From NCBI RefSeq assembly GCF_000160555.1, contig NZ_GG749280.1, positions 237,890-301,889 of the forward strand: a stretch of DNA of 64,000 nt, in the 5' to 3' direction. This DNA is from Centipeda noxia ATCC 43541. Its GTDB lineage: Bacteria > Bacillota > Negativicutes > Selenomonadales > Selenomonadaceae. This document shows, piece after piece, positions 51,123 through 58,901 of the stretch (positions within the stretch are counted from its first letter, which is position 1; each line of letters starts with the position of its first letter). The notes beneath the pieces were generated by a model. It was not told the origin of the DNA. It ran no database searches and worked only from the letters and a program-made list of their open reading frames with translations. A program made the translations under genes and the position numbers.

Positions 51123-52481
51123 GTGGAGGGACTCACTATCAATTCGTTGAAAAAAAAGGATCTGCTGACGCTCGGCTTCATGATGTTCTCCATCTACTTC
51201 GGGGCGGGCAATCTCATCTTCCCGCCCGCGCTCGGGCAGGCTGCCGGAGATCACACGCTGCATGCAATGCTGGGCTTTATGACGACAGGTATCGGGCTGC
51301 CGCTGCTCGGCATCACGGCGATCGCGCTCGCGGGCGGCGAATATGTGCCGCTCCTGCACGCAAAGACGTGGCCGCGCTTTGCGACGGTGCTGCTCGTCAT
51401 CCTCTACCTCATCATCGGGCCGCTCTTTGCCATGCCGCGCACCGGTGCCGTCTCGTTTGAGATCGGCATACGCCCCTTTCTCAGCGCAGATAATCTTGCG
51501 CTCGGACAGATTATCTATACGGCAGTCTTCTTTGCTTCATCATACTATCTCGCGCTGAATCCGAACAAGATCATCGACCGCGTGGGCCGGATGCTGACAC
51601 CTGCACTCCTCATCGTCCTGCTCATTCTCTTTGTGCAGGCGTTCCATGCGCCGCTCGGAGCCATCCTGCCTGCAACGGGCGCCTACATCGACGCGCCGTT
51701 TGCGCAGGGCTTCCAGGACGGCTACCAGACGATGGATCTGCTGGCATCAATTGCGATCGGCGCGCTTGTTGCCAATGCCGTGCGCATGCGCGGGATCACG
51801 GACAGTCGGGCAGTCGGCGCCGCGTGTCTTGTCTCCGGTCTCATCACGGTCATGCTGATGGCTGCGGTTTACGGCTCTCTTGCCTACATCGGGGCAACGA
51901 GTACATCCATACTCGGTCAGGCGGAGAACGGCGGTCAGATTCTCTCGGCTGCGGTCGGCATCTTCTTCGGCTCTGCAGGGAATCTTCTGCTCGCGGTCAT
52001 CATCGGGCTCGCATGTCTGACGACCTGCTGCGGCATCACCTCGAGCGCCGCGATGTTCTTCAATAAATTGCTCAAAGGGCGCATCTCCTATGAGCGCCTG
52101 CTCCTCTTTTCGATCCTATTCAGCTTCGCGGCATCGAATGTCGGACTCACACAGATCATTGCGCTCGCTATCCCGTTCCTCGTCACAATCTATCCGCTGA
52201 TTATCGTGTTCGTCATCCTCTCGCTCTTCGACCGCTTCATCGGATGGCGAAAGAGCATCTATCAGGGCGCAATGGCGCTCACGCTCGTATTCTCATTCAT
52301 CGACGGCCTGCATGCAGCGGGCCTGAGCAGTGAACCGGTCCATGCGCTGCTTGTCGCATACATTCCCTTCTATAATATTATGATGGGATGGGTATGCCCC
52401 GCCGTCATCGGCGCGCTCGTCGGCCTTATCATCTCGTTTTTTCAGACGGTTCCAAGGGCGGCGGAAGAATCCCATGTCTAG
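51123..52481 (+). CDS. brnQ: Branched-chain amino acid transporter BrnQ (LIV-II type)
   Basis: Sodium- or proton-coupled uptake of Leu, Ile and Val. About twelve membrane helices; the family start LTLGFMMFSIYFGAGNLIFP and ACLTTCCGITSSAAMFFN are recognisable. The start codon is uncertain: a TTG at 51093 coincides with the transcription start and is unlikely; GTG 51123 lies on the ribosome-binding site; GGAGGG (51125-51130) is ideally placed (7 bases) for an in-frame ATC at 51138, and a TTG follows at 51147. The homologous Met of relatives falls near 51138-51147. Confidence 0.9.
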   Translation: MEGLTINSLKKKDLLTLGFMMFSIYFGAGNLIFPPALGQAAGDHTLHAMLGFMTTGIGLPLLGITAIALAGGEYVPLLHAKTWPRFATVLLVILYLIIGPLFAMPRTGAVSFEIGIRPFLSADNLALGQIIYTAVFFASSYYLALNPNKIIDRVGRMLTPALLIVLLILFVQAFHAPLGAILPATGAYIDAPFAQGFQDGYQTMDLLASIAIGALVANAVRMRGITDSRAVGAACLVSGLITVMLMAAVYGSLAYIGATSTSILGQAENGGQILSAAVGIFFGSAGNLLLAVIIGLACLTTCCGITSSAAMFFNKLLKGRISYERLLLFSILFSFAASNVGLTQIIALAIPFLVTIYPLIIVFVILSLFDRFIGWRKSIYQGAMALTLVFSFIDGLHAAGLSSEPVHALLVAYIPFYNIMMGWVCPAVIGALVGLIISFFQTVPRAAEESHV

Positions 52482-52487
52482 GACGGT

Positions 52488-52532
52488 AAAAAGCGGCTGC
52501 TGCACGAATTTTTCATGCAGCAGCCGCTTTTT
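52488..52532. terminator. Bidirectional terminator between brnQ and the DedA gene
   Basis: AAAAAGCGGCTGCTGCA and TGCAGCAGCCGCTTTTT form a long perfect stem with a T-run on both strands, between two convergent genes. Confidence 0.9.
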
Positions 52533-52534
52533 CA

Positions 52535-53146
52535 TCAACGCAGATGTCTCTTTTTTTTCTTCCTCCACTGAAGGTAGAAGTAAGCGATCACAAGGACGGA
52601 GCAAATAACGAAGACGATGCTCGCCTCGTGTCCGTACTCCATGAGATCGGTCCAGTTCTCGCCGAGCATCATTCCGGCGCAGAGGATTGCCGCAGTCCAC
52701 GGGAGGGAGCCTGCGATCGTGTAGACGAAAAATCGCTTCGTATCAACGCGGGCAAACCCCGCTGGGAGCGAGATAAACGTACGAATGACGGGCAGCATGC
52801 GGCTGAAGAATACCACCTTGAGTCCATAACGGTCGAACCAGTCCTGCGCCGTATCGACATGAGACTTCTTAATGAGGAAGTATTTCCCGTATTTCTCCAC
52901 GAACGGGCGTCCGCCGCGCGCGCCGACCTCATAGGAAAACACCGATCCGAGAAGGCCGCCGACCATCCCGGCCGCAAGCGCTCCCTCGAACGACATGTGT
53001 CCGGCAAAGATGAGATAGCCCGCAAATCCGAGGATGAGCTCGCTCGGGATGGGGATGCAGGCGTTCTCCGCTGCCATGAGGACGGCGACAGCAAAATAGC
53101 CCCAGGAGGCAATGAACGAGAGAAATATCTGAGAGAAATATTCCAC
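52535..53146 (-). CDS. DedA family membrane protein
   Basis: DedA/SNARE-associated family, related to undecaprenyl-phosphate or lipid flippases; exact role here is unknown. About five membrane helices; IPIPSELILGFAGYLIF, GGLLGSVFSYEVGARGGRPF and FSRMLPVIRTFISLPAGFAR with the conserved Arg and Pro are typical. A basic tail WRKKKKRHLR ends it. Length of 203 aa is normal. A tRNA operon terminator lies just upstream. Confidence 0.92.
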   Translation of the reverse strand: MEYFSQIFLSFIASWGYFAVAVLMAAENACIPIPSELILGFAGYLIFAGHMSFEGALAAGMVGGLLGSVFSYEVGARGGRPFVEKYGKYFLIKKSHVDTAQDWFDRYGLKVVFFSRMLPVIRTFISLPAGFARVDTKRFFVYTIAGSLPWTAAILCAGMMLGENWTDLMEYGHEASIVFVICSVLVIAYFYLQWRKKKKRHLR

Positions 53147-53189
53147 GGCAGGTTCTCCTTTAGATCCTCCAAATGAGTGAATGTCCTAC

Positions 53190-53221
53190 AAAAAAATCCC
53201 CAGTGCACATCTGTACTGGAG
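53190..53221 (-). terminator. Terminator of the tRNA-Glu-Asp-Phe operon
   Basis: Minus strand CTCCAGTaca...tgcACTGGGG hairpin followed by a run of seven Ts (53196-53190), 15 bp after tRNA-Phe. Confidence 0.82.
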
Positions 53222-53235
53222 ATTCAAATCCACGG

Positions 53236-53311
53236 TGGTGCCTCAGAGCGGAATCGAACCACTGACACGGGGATTTTCAGTCCCCTGCTCTACCAACTGA
53301 GCTACCGAGGC
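53236..53311 (-). tRNA. tRNA-Phe (anticodon GAA)
   Basis: Minus-strand cloverleaf of 76 nt with encoded CCA: acceptor GCCTCGG, D arm AGCTCAGTTGGTAGAGC, anticodon loop CTGAAAA giving GAA, T arm GTTCGATTC. Last of three tRNA genes. Confidence 0.96.
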
Positions 53312-53321
53312 AAGAGGAAAA

Positions 53322-53398
53322 TGGCGACCCGGATGGGACTTGAACCCACGACCTCCGCCGTGACAGGGCGGCATTCTAACCAACTAAACTACCGGGCC
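53322..53398 (-). tRNA. tRNA-Asp (anticodon GTC)
   Basis: Minus-strand cloverleaf of 77 nt with encoded CCA: acceptor GGCCCGG, anticodon loop CTGTCAC giving GTC, T arm GTTCAAGTC. Middle gene of the operon. Confidence 0.96.
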
Positions 53399-53403
53399 GT
53401 TCT

Positions 53404-53478
53404 TGGTGACGCGTACGGGATTCGAACCCGTGAAGCCGCCGTGAAAGGGCGGTGTCTTAACCACTTGACCAACGCGCC
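53404..53478 (-). tRNA. tRNA-Glu (anticodon TTC)
   Basis: Minus-strand cloverleaf of 75 nt with encoded CCA: acceptor GGCGCGT, D arm GGTCAAGTGGTTAAGACA, anticodon loop CTTTCAC giving TTC, T arm GTTCGAATC. First gene of the operon, five bases before tRNA-Asp. Confidence 0.96.
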
Positions 53479-53492
53479 GAACATGATAAGAT

Positions 53493-53522
53493 GCGGCGGA
53501 CTGCCTGCATGGCATCCGCCGC
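53493..53522 (-). promoter_or_regulatory. GC-rich hairpin in the leader of the tRNA-Glu operon
   Basis: GCGGCGGA and TCCGCCGC with an inner TGCC/GGCA stem and one bulge lie between the promoter and tRNA-Glu. It would form at the 5' end of the precursor RNA, perhaps guiding processing; as DNA it could also be a protein site. Confidence 0.6.
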
Positions 53523-53537
53523 ACACTCACGAACGCA

Positions 53538-53566
53538 ATTATATGGGATTTTTAACAGCTTGTCAA
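53538..53566 (-). promoter_or_regulatory. Consensus promoter of the tRNA-Glu-Asp-Phe operon
   Basis: Minus strand TTGACA (53566-53561), 17 bases, TATAAT (53543-53538), a perfect match like the promoters of the other tRNA units in this window. Confidence 0.92.
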
Positions 53567-53595
53567 CATCTTTTATTTGTGCTGCAATACGGGCA

Positions 53596-54423
53596 TCAGA
53601 TGTTGACGCCGCTGCCGAGATTCGCCCACTGAGCGTCGGAGGCATACTCCTCGAGCTCTGGCAGTTTCTCCATGAGGTACGCGTTCGTCACGCGCACAAA
53701 CGTCCCCTTCATGCCAAGCGATTTCGACTCGATGACGCCCGCCGACTCGAACTTGCGGAGCGCGTTGACGATCACCGAGCGCGTGATCTTCGCCTCGTCC
53801 GCGATGCGGGAAGCGATCAGCCGTCCTTCGAATTTCCCCTGGCTCGCAAGCTCCTGCAGGATGGCATGTGCCGCCTTGCGCTCGGAGTAGGAGAGCGTCT
53901 CAACGGCGATGCGTACGGCCTCGCGCTGACGCGCCTCAATCTCATTGCGCTGCGATGCGTCGCGCAGCATCTCCATGCCGACAACTGTCGCGCCATACTC
54001 GCAGAGCAGGAGATCAGGGTCTCCGAACTCCTTCTTGCTGCTTGCCACGACGAGTGTCCCCAGTCTGCGCCGCGGGCCGTAGATCGGTGTGATGACAATA
54101 TTCTGCCCGCGAAAGAGCTCCACCATCTCCTGCTCATAGGAAGCGCCCTCTGCATCCATGCGGATGTTGGCGTGCGTCTCCTCAAGCCGATTGAGCCAAT
54201 CAACATACTTGCGCGGGAACTGCCCCAGCTCGATTGCTTCATTCACCATGAGATCATCATCATCGAAGAACGCGTATCCGCAGATCTTTCCTCTCTCGTC
54301 GGTAATGTAGACATTCGCCTCAAGGACATTGCTCAGCACCCGCGAAATGCCGTCATACTCAACGCTCTCTGAGCGCTGGAGCAGGCGATTGATCTGTCGT
54401 GTCTTCCCCAGTAATGAAATCAT
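53596..54423 (-). CDS. codY: Global transcriptional repressor CodY
   Basis: Senses GTP and branched-chain amino acids and represses nutrient-limitation genes. The N-terminal GAF domain (SLLGKTRQINRLLQRSESVE onwards) and C-terminal winged HTH with ASRIADEAKITRSVIVNALR and SAGVIESKSLGMKGTFVRV are complete. ATG 54423 follows GAGGGGG; an upstream frame to 54480 is not family-like. Length of 275 aa is slightly above the usual 260. A possible CodY site overlaps its own promoter. ilvE and brnQ in the window are of the type CodY often controls. Confidence 0.95.
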   Translation of the reverse strand: MISLLGKTRQINRLLQRSESVEYDGISRVLSNVLEANVYITDERGKICGYAFFDDDDLMVNEAIELGQFPRKYVDWLNRLEETHANIRMDAEGASYEQEMVELFRGQNIVITPIYGPRRRLGTLVVASSKKEFGDPDLLLCEYGATVVGMEMLRDASQRNEIEARQREAVRIAVETLSYSERKAAHAILQELASQGKFEGRLIASRIADEAKITRSVIVNALRKFESAGVIESKSLGMKGTFVRVTNAYLMEKLPELEEYASDAQWANLGSGVNI

Positions 54424-54509
54424 CTGAATCCCCCTCTTTCTCGGGCCGTCCGCACAGCCCTGTGAAACAAATAACCACACCCCGTAAATGACATTTTCCT
54501 TCTATGCCT

Positions 54510-54544
54510 AGCATACCACTTTTTTCCGAAATTTCAAGAAAAAC
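54510..54544 (-). promoter_or_regulatory. codY promoter with an overlapping CodY-box-like site
   Basis: Minus strand TTGAAA (54537-54532), 16 bases, TATGCT (54515-54510). On the plus strand 54530-54544 AATTTCAAGAAAAAC matches the known CodY box AATTTTCWGAAAATT at 11 of 15 positions and covers the -35 element. TTCAAG/CTTGAA (54533-54549) also forms a small inverted repeat. Confidence 0.55.
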
Positions 54545-54631
54545 TTGAATGTTTTTCATTTTTCACAGATAAAATCCTACTATTGTCCCATAGGCATATA
54601 TGATGGTGCAGGAAAAAATTTTTGCAACGTA

Positions 54632-54660
54632 TTGCCTAATAGAAGGAATCATAGTATAAT
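54632..54660 (+). promoter_or_regulatory. Promoter of rpmB
   Basis: TTGCCT (54632-54637), 17 bases, TATAAT (54655-54660), giving a leader of about 45 bases before the rpmB start. Confidence 0.85.
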
Positions 54661-54670
54661 GTTCTGGTAT

Positions 54671-54697
54671 TGCGCGCAGCTTGGATGAAGTGCGCGC
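54671..54697 (+). promoter_or_regulatory. Inverted repeat in the rpmB leader
   Basis: TGCGCGCA (54671-54678) and TGCGCGC (54691-54697) can pair around a 12-base loop, just before the GGAGG ribosome-binding site. It could be an autoregulatory structure for L28, as known for other ribosomal proteins; this is inferred. Confidence 0.35.
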
Positions 54698-54712
54698 CGA
54701 GGAGGTGTAGCA

Positions 54713-54904
54713 ATGGCAAGTGTATGCGAGGTCTGCGGCAAGGGCCCGATGAGCGGCAACAACGTGAGCCACTCCCATGTAAAGACGAAACGCAAGTGGA
54801 AGCCGAATATTCAGCGTGTCCGCGCCCTTGTGAAGGGTGAAGTGAAACACGTCAATGTGTGTACGCGCTGCCTGCGTTCCGGCAACGTTGACCGTGCCGT
54901 TTGA
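54713..54904 (+). CDS. rpmB: 50S ribosomal protein L28
   Basis: Ribosomal protein of the large subunit, 63 aa. ASVCEVCGKGPMSGNNVSHS, TKRKWKPNIQRVR and VCTRCLRSG are family motifs; two C-x-x-C pairs make this the zinc-binding form. GGAGGTGTAGCA precedes the ATG. A strong terminator follows the gene. Confidence 0.97.
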   Translation: MASVCEVCGKGPMSGNNVSHSHVKTKRKWKPNIQRVRALVKGEVKHVNVCTRCLRSGNVDRAV

Positions 54905-54925
54905 GCAATCAGTGCATAGAAGAAG

Positions 54926-54951
54926 CCGTCCGGCATGCCGGACGGTTTTTT
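54926..54951 (+). terminator. Terminator of rpmB
   Basis: The perfect 20-bp palindrome CCGTCCGGCATGCCGGACGG (54926-54945) is followed by six Ts, 21 bp after the rpmB stop codon. Confidence 0.92.
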
Positions 54952-54975
54952 CGTAAATATTTTGGAGAGAACGAG

Positions 54976-55530
54976 ATGACCATGGGAACGAACATCGAAA
55001 AAATCCGCGCAGCAAACGAGCGCTATGCTGCTGCGTTCGGCGATAAGTGTCGTCTGCCGCACCATCCGGTGCGCCGCTTTGCCGTCGTTACCTGCATGGA
55101 CTGCCGTCTCGATCCCGCAAAGTTTGCGGGGATCGCCGAGGGCGATGCGCACGTCATCCGCAATGCGGGCGGCCGCGTCTCGGACGATGTCATCCGCTCC
55201 CTCCTCATCTCCTGCAAGATGCTCGGCACGAACGAATGGTTCGTTATCCAGCACACACACTGCGGCATGCAGGGATTTACAAATGAGGAAGCGCGCGCGC
55301 GCTTCGCGGAGGACGCCACAGCGCAGGGGCGCGATGCGGCAGAGGCGCACAGCATCGACTTTATGCCGATCAGCGGCACGATCGAGGAAAGCGTTGTGCG
55401 CGATGTGCAGCGTCTGCGCACGCATCCGCTTGTCCCCGCTTCTGTTGCGATCCACGGCTATGTCTACGATGTACACACAGGGCGTCTCGCCCCGGTAGAG
55501 GAAGCCGAACAAATCGGCGCGGCGAAATAA
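54976..55530 (+). CDS. Beta-carbonic anhydrase-like protein
   Basis: Zinc enzyme family that interconverts CO2 and bicarbonate. The zinc ligands are in VVTCMDCRLDPAKF (Cys, with the Asp-Arg dyad) and IQHTHCGMQGF (His and Cys). VIRNAGGRVSDDVIRSLLIS is also typical. ATG 54976 has GGAGAGAACGAG before it; the rpmB terminator lies just upstream of it, and no separate promoter was identified. Length of 184 aa is that of the short class found in many anaerobes. Confidence 0.9.
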   Translation: MTMGTNIEKIRAANERYAAAFGDKCRLPHHPVRRFAVVTCMDCRLDPAKFAGIAEGDAHVIRNAGGRVSDDVIRSLLISCKMLGTNEWFVIQHTHCGMQGFTNEEARARFAEDATAQGRDAAEAHSIDFMPISGTIEESVVRDVQRLRTHPLVPASVAIHGYVYDVHTGRLAPVEEAEQIGAAK

Positions 55531-55540
55531 AGTACGGCAT

Positions 55541-55573
55541 AAAAAGAACGCTCCATCCGGAGCGTTCTTTTTT
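55541..55573. terminator. Bidirectional terminator after the carbonic anhydrase gene
   Basis: AAGAACGCTCC and GGAGCGTTCTT with a 4-base loop, flanked by an A-run and a T-run, between the convergent carbonic anhydrase and YgjP-type genes. Confidence 0.9.
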
Positions 55574-55577
55574 GCTG

Positions 55578-56312
55578 TCAAATTCCATCTGCTCTTGCCC
55601 AGCCGTTCAGCATGCGCCGCATTTCCTGCCAGTCCGGAAAATACATATCCATGCGTGCATAAAAACGCGCGTCATGCCCGCGCACCCAGAGATGGGTCAG
55701 CTCATGGATAATGACGCAGCGCAGGGCGCGCACATCGTACTGTGCGAGCTGCAGGTTCAGCGTGATCGCCGCTGTGCGGATATTGCAGCTGCCCCAGCGC
55801 GTCTTCATTGCGCGGATGCGCCAACGAGAAGCATGTTTGCCGACAATTTCCTCGCACGCAGGTGCTTCGCGCTCGATTGCTGCTGCGAGTTCTGTGCGAT
55901 AGAGGGCATCGAGTGCCGCACGCCGCTGCTTGGCATCTGCGCCCTCCGCCGCATGAAGGACAATCGCTCCGTCTGTGCGTTCGGCATATGATCTCCCGCG
56001 CAGGAGAGGACGGTGCATGATCCGATATTCCTTTCCCCAGAGGCGAAGATGCTCTCCTTCCCCACAGCAGGGCGGATCGTTCTCCGCACGCGCACAAATC
56101 AGCCGCCGGCGCTCATCAATCCATGCGCGCCTGTGGCTGATAAAGTTTTCCATATCTGCATATGCCGTATGATACGGCACACTCAGTTCAATATGTCCGT
56201 CCGGCGGGCGAACACGAAGATAGAGGTTCTTGATGTTCTTATACCGAATGCATGCAGGAATGCCCGCAATCACTGTCTCTTCCTCGCGCAAAAGGCGCAT
56301 GTTCCTTCTCAT
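55578..56312 (-). CDS. YgjP-type zinc metallopeptidase (DUF45)
   Basis: M48-like gluzincin-type domain: CVIIHELTHLWVRGHDARFY carries HExxH (HELTH) and the third ligand His, followed by YFPDWQEMRRMLNGW. The middle segment MKTRWGSCNIRTAAITLNLQ is the second family motif. Length of 244 aa is normal. Substrate unknown. It overlaps hslO by four bases. Confidence 0.9.
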   Translation of the reverse strand: MRRNMRLLREEETVIAGIPACIRYKNIKNLYLRVRPPDGHIELSVPYHTAYADMENFISHRRAWIDERRRLICARAENDPPCCGEGEHLRLWGKEYRIMHRPLLRGRSYAERTDGAIVLHAAEGADAKQRRAALDALYRTELAAAIEREAPACEEIVGKHASRWRIRAMKTRWGSCNIRTAAITLNLQLAQYDVRALRCVIIHELTHLWVRGHDARFYARMDMYFPDWQEMRRMLNGWARADGI

Positions 56313-57214
56313 GCCCCGACGGGAGCGCGCATCGCACGCATTTTCTTTGCGGCATTGTAGATGGCGCTGAGTTCCTCGCGGTCAAAGTTGTACGCCGCGC
56401 CGCAGAAGTGGCATTTCACCTCTGCCCGACCATCGTCGCGAAGCGACCGCAGGTCCTCCTCACCGAGCATCAAGAGGCGGTCGGTGATATAGTTCTTCGA
56501 GCAGTTGCAGCGAAAGGAAAGATCCGTTGCGGACAGGATCTTCACATCGTCGAAGCCGCCAAAGACTTTTTCGATGATCCCTGCGGCATCCAGTCCCGCC
56601 TCGACCATGTGGGAGACGGAGGATATCGTCTTGAGGTTCTCCTCAACACGGTCGAGCGTCTCCCCCGATGCGCCCGGCATCGGCTGAACGAAAAAACCGC
56701 CGGCGCCGAGGCACTCGAGTTCCGGGCTGACCAAAACGCCGAGCCCAATGGACGACGGCGTCTGCTCGGAGGTATAGAGATAGCTGATGAGATCCTCTGC
56801 AATCTCCCCGTTCACGATATGAACGCTTCCCGTCACCGGCTCTTTCAGTCCTGTAAAACGTGTAACGGACAGAAGTCCCCTGCCGATCCCGCCGCCGACA
56901 TCGATCTTTCCCATCGCATTGAGCGGCAGATGGACGTGCGGATGATCGACATAGCCGCGCACATAGCCCTCCGCCGTCGCATCCGCCGTGACAGTCCCGA
57001 GCGGGCCGTCGCCCTTGAACTTAATCGTGACCGATTCCTTATTCTTAAGATTTGCGGCAAAGAGGAGCGCGCCCGTCATCGTGCGTCCGAGTGCTGCCGC
57101 CGCAACGGGCCAGCAGTCATGCCGGCGCATTGCCTCGGCGACGAGGTTCGTGGTCACCGCTGCAAATATACGCAGTTCGCCGCCTGCTGCCGCAGCTTTT
57201 ACCAGTTGATCCAT
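56309..57214 (-). CDS. hslO: Redox-regulated chaperone Hsp33
   Basis: Chaperone activated by oxidation in the cytoplasm. The C-terminal zinc switch is visible as FRCNCSKNY and VKCHFCGAAYNF (Cys-x-Cys and Cys-x-x-Cys). The N-terminal domain starts MDQLVKAAAAGGELRIFAAV at ATG 57214, preceded by TAAGGATAAA. A longer frame reaches back into the phosphoesterase gene and is rejected. Length of 301 aa is normal. Confidence 0.95.
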   Translation of the reverse strand: MDQLVKAAAAGGELRIFAAVTTNLVAEAMRRHDCWPVAAAALGRTMTGALLFAANLKNKESVTIKFKGDGPLGTVTADATAEGYVRGYVDHPHVHLPLNAMGKIDVGGGIGRGLLSVTRFTGLKEPVTGSVHIVNGEIAEDLISYLYTSEQTPSSIGLGVLVSPELECLGAGGFFVQPMPGASGETLDRVEENLKTISSVSHMVEAGLDAAGIIEKVFGGFDDVKILSATDLSFRCNCSKNYITDRLLMLGEEDLRSLRDDGRAEVKCHFCGAAYNFDREELSAIYNAAKKMRAMRAPVGA

Positions 57215-57221
57215 TTTATCC

Positions 57222-57785
57222 TTACCAATCCAGAGCGAGTTCATGCAGGACATCGCCCGTCTCAATATCAAAAATCTGAGCTCTTCCGTTCTCGAGAACG
57301 GCGACGGTATTGCGCCCATCGGAGCGCTTCGAGAGGGCCGCAGACCCGGGGTTGAGGAACACCGTGCTGCCGCGCTTTTCGAGAACGGTCACATGAATAT
57401 GACCACTGATGAAAAGATCTGCCTTCAGATGCTTTGCCGCCCTGTCTTTTTCCGTATCCGTCATGACCGCATCGCCGTGCGTAACGATGATGCGCCGCCC
57501 CTCCCATACAACGTAGGCATAGGGGGACATAAGAGGCACCTCGAGGCAGCTCGCGTCCACATCGGAGTCGCAGTTCCCCTTAGCAAGGATGACGGGAATC
57601 TCCGAGGCGTTGATGCGCTCGATGAGCCCCATCGGATTATAGTCTGCCTTCATCGGATTGCGCGGTCCGTGGTAGGCGACGTCCCCCGCGTGGAGAATGA
57701 GATCTGCACCCGTGAAAAACTGCTCACAGGCGCGCACCCACGCACCCTCATGTCCGTGGGTGTCGCTGATAATTCCAATCTTCAT
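57222..57785 (-). CDS. yfcE: YfcE-type metallophosphoesterase
   Basis: Calcineurin-like phosphoesterase of the YfcE/MJ0936 family. Metal-binding motifs: GIISDTHGHEG at the start, LHAGDVAYHG, LAKGNCDSD and VTHGD with FISGHIHVTVLE. ATG 57785 lies 9 bp after ribH. Length of 187 aa is normal. The natural substrate is unknown; relatives cleave phosphodiesters in vitro. Confidence 0.9.
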   Translation of the reverse strand: MKIGIISDTHGHEGAWVRACEQFFTGADLILHAGDVAYHGPRNPMKADYNPMGLIERINASEIPVILAKGNCDSDVDASCLEVPLMSPYAYVVWEGRRIIVTHGDAVMTDTEKDRAAKHLKADLFISGHIHVTVLEKRGSTVFLNPGSAALSKRSDGRNTVAVLENGRAQIFDIETGDVLHELALDW

Positions 57786-57793
57786 CGCGTGCC

Positions 57794-58258
57794 TCACATC
57801 TTCTTCAAGAGGCTTGCCATCTCCATCGCTGCCATCGCAGAGTCTGCGCCCTTGTTGCCGGCCTTTGTGCCCGCACGCTCGATCGCCTGTTCAATGTTCT
57901 CCGTCGTCACCACGCCGAAGATTGTCGGCACGCCCGTCTGGAGGCCGACCTGCGCCACGCCCTTCGAGACCTCGCTGCACACGTAGTCGTAATGCGTCGT
58001 CGCGCCGCGGATAACCGCACCGAGGCAGATGACGGCATCGTATCTGCCGCTGCCCGCCATTCTCTTCGCTGCGAGCGGGATCTCGAACGCGCCCGGCACC
58101 CATGCGATGTCGATATCGCTGTCCGCCGTCTCATGGCGATGCAGCGCATCAAGTGCGCCGCTGAGCAGCTTGCTCGTGATAAATTCGTTGAACCGCGCGG
58201 CAATGATGCCGATCTTCAGTCCCTTGCCGCTGATGTATCCTTCGATGATGTTTGCCAT
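57794..58258 (-). CDS. ribH: 6,7-dimethyl-8-ribityllumazine synthase
   Basis: Penultimate step of riboflavin synthesis. [40 protein letters not shown] and [20 protein letters not shown] are the family motifs, with [20 protein letters not shown] near the end. Length of 154 aa is normal. Last rib gene of the operon. Confidence 0.97.
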   Translation of the reverse strand: MANIIEGYISGKGLKIGIIAARFNEFITSKLLSGALDALHRHETADSDIDIAWVPGAFEIPLAAKRMAGSGRYDAVICLGAVIRGATTHYDYVCSEVSKGVAQVGLQTGVPTIFGVVTTENIEQAIERAGTKAGNKGADSAMAAMEMASLLKKM

Positions 58259-58270
58259 ATCCGTTTCTCC

Positions 58271-58888
58271 TTACTCCTCCATCATCTTCACAAATTGATT
58301 GTGCGACGATGCATGATAATATCCCAACTTGTGCAGTGTATACCAATCCTCAATCAGAGTTTTCTCAGCGACATGAAGTGCCGTCAAAACCTCTCTGGCA
58401 AATTCCAGAGGCGCAGACCCGTTCGCCGTAATGATATTTTGATCGCGCACAGATTGTCGCGCCTGGAAATTCTCTGCGCCTTCGTACTCCGTGCCCGGCC
58501 ACTCCTGCAAGGCGGACAGTCGGTTGCCCGTATGTTTGACCGTATTCAAAACGCCGATTGACGCCAAAAAGGCAGCCGCATCGCAAATCCCGCCAAGCAG
58601 TCTGTCGTTTTTCAAACAATGCCTGACCAGCGGGATAATCTGTTGTGCACGCTCTTCGCGCCATCTCATTCCGCCGATGAGAAGCAGCGCATCGTAATCC
58701 TCCGGTGCTGAATCCACGGTATAATCTGCCACAGCTTGGATGCCGCCGATCGAAGTCACCGCATGCTCCGAGAGGGCTGCCGTCTTGACTATAAATTTCC
58801 CTTGCCCAAGCATATGAATCCCTGTCGATACATACGCCGCTTCCCAATCCGCATACTGTTCCAGAAGCGCCAGTAAAACCGTTCTCAT
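58271..58888 (-). CDS. DJ-1/PfpI family protein inside the riboflavin operon
   Basis: Class I glutamine-amidotransferase-like fold. The nucleophile elbow is GGICDAAAFLASIGVL with the Cys, and the Glu position lies in LEQYADWEAAYV near the N-terminus. ATG 58888 has AAGGG before it; a frame to 58924 overlaps ribBA. It lies between ribBA (13 bp) and ribH (12 bp), so it is transcribed from the FMN-controlled promoter. No riboflavin function is known for this family; possible roles are deglycation or repair of a reactive intermediate. Confidence 0.85.
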   Translation of the reverse strand: MRTVLLALLEQYADWEAAYVSTGIHMLGQGKFIVKTAALSEHAVTSIGGIQAVADYTVDSAPEDYDALLLIGGMRWREERAQQIIPLVRHCLKNDRLLGGICDAAAFLASIGVLNTVKHTGNRLSALQEWPGTEYEGAENFQARQSVRDQNIITANGSAPLEFAREVLTALHVAEKTLIEDWYTLHKLGYYHASSHNQFVKMMEE

Positions 58889-58901
58889 CCCTTGCGCCCT
58901 T

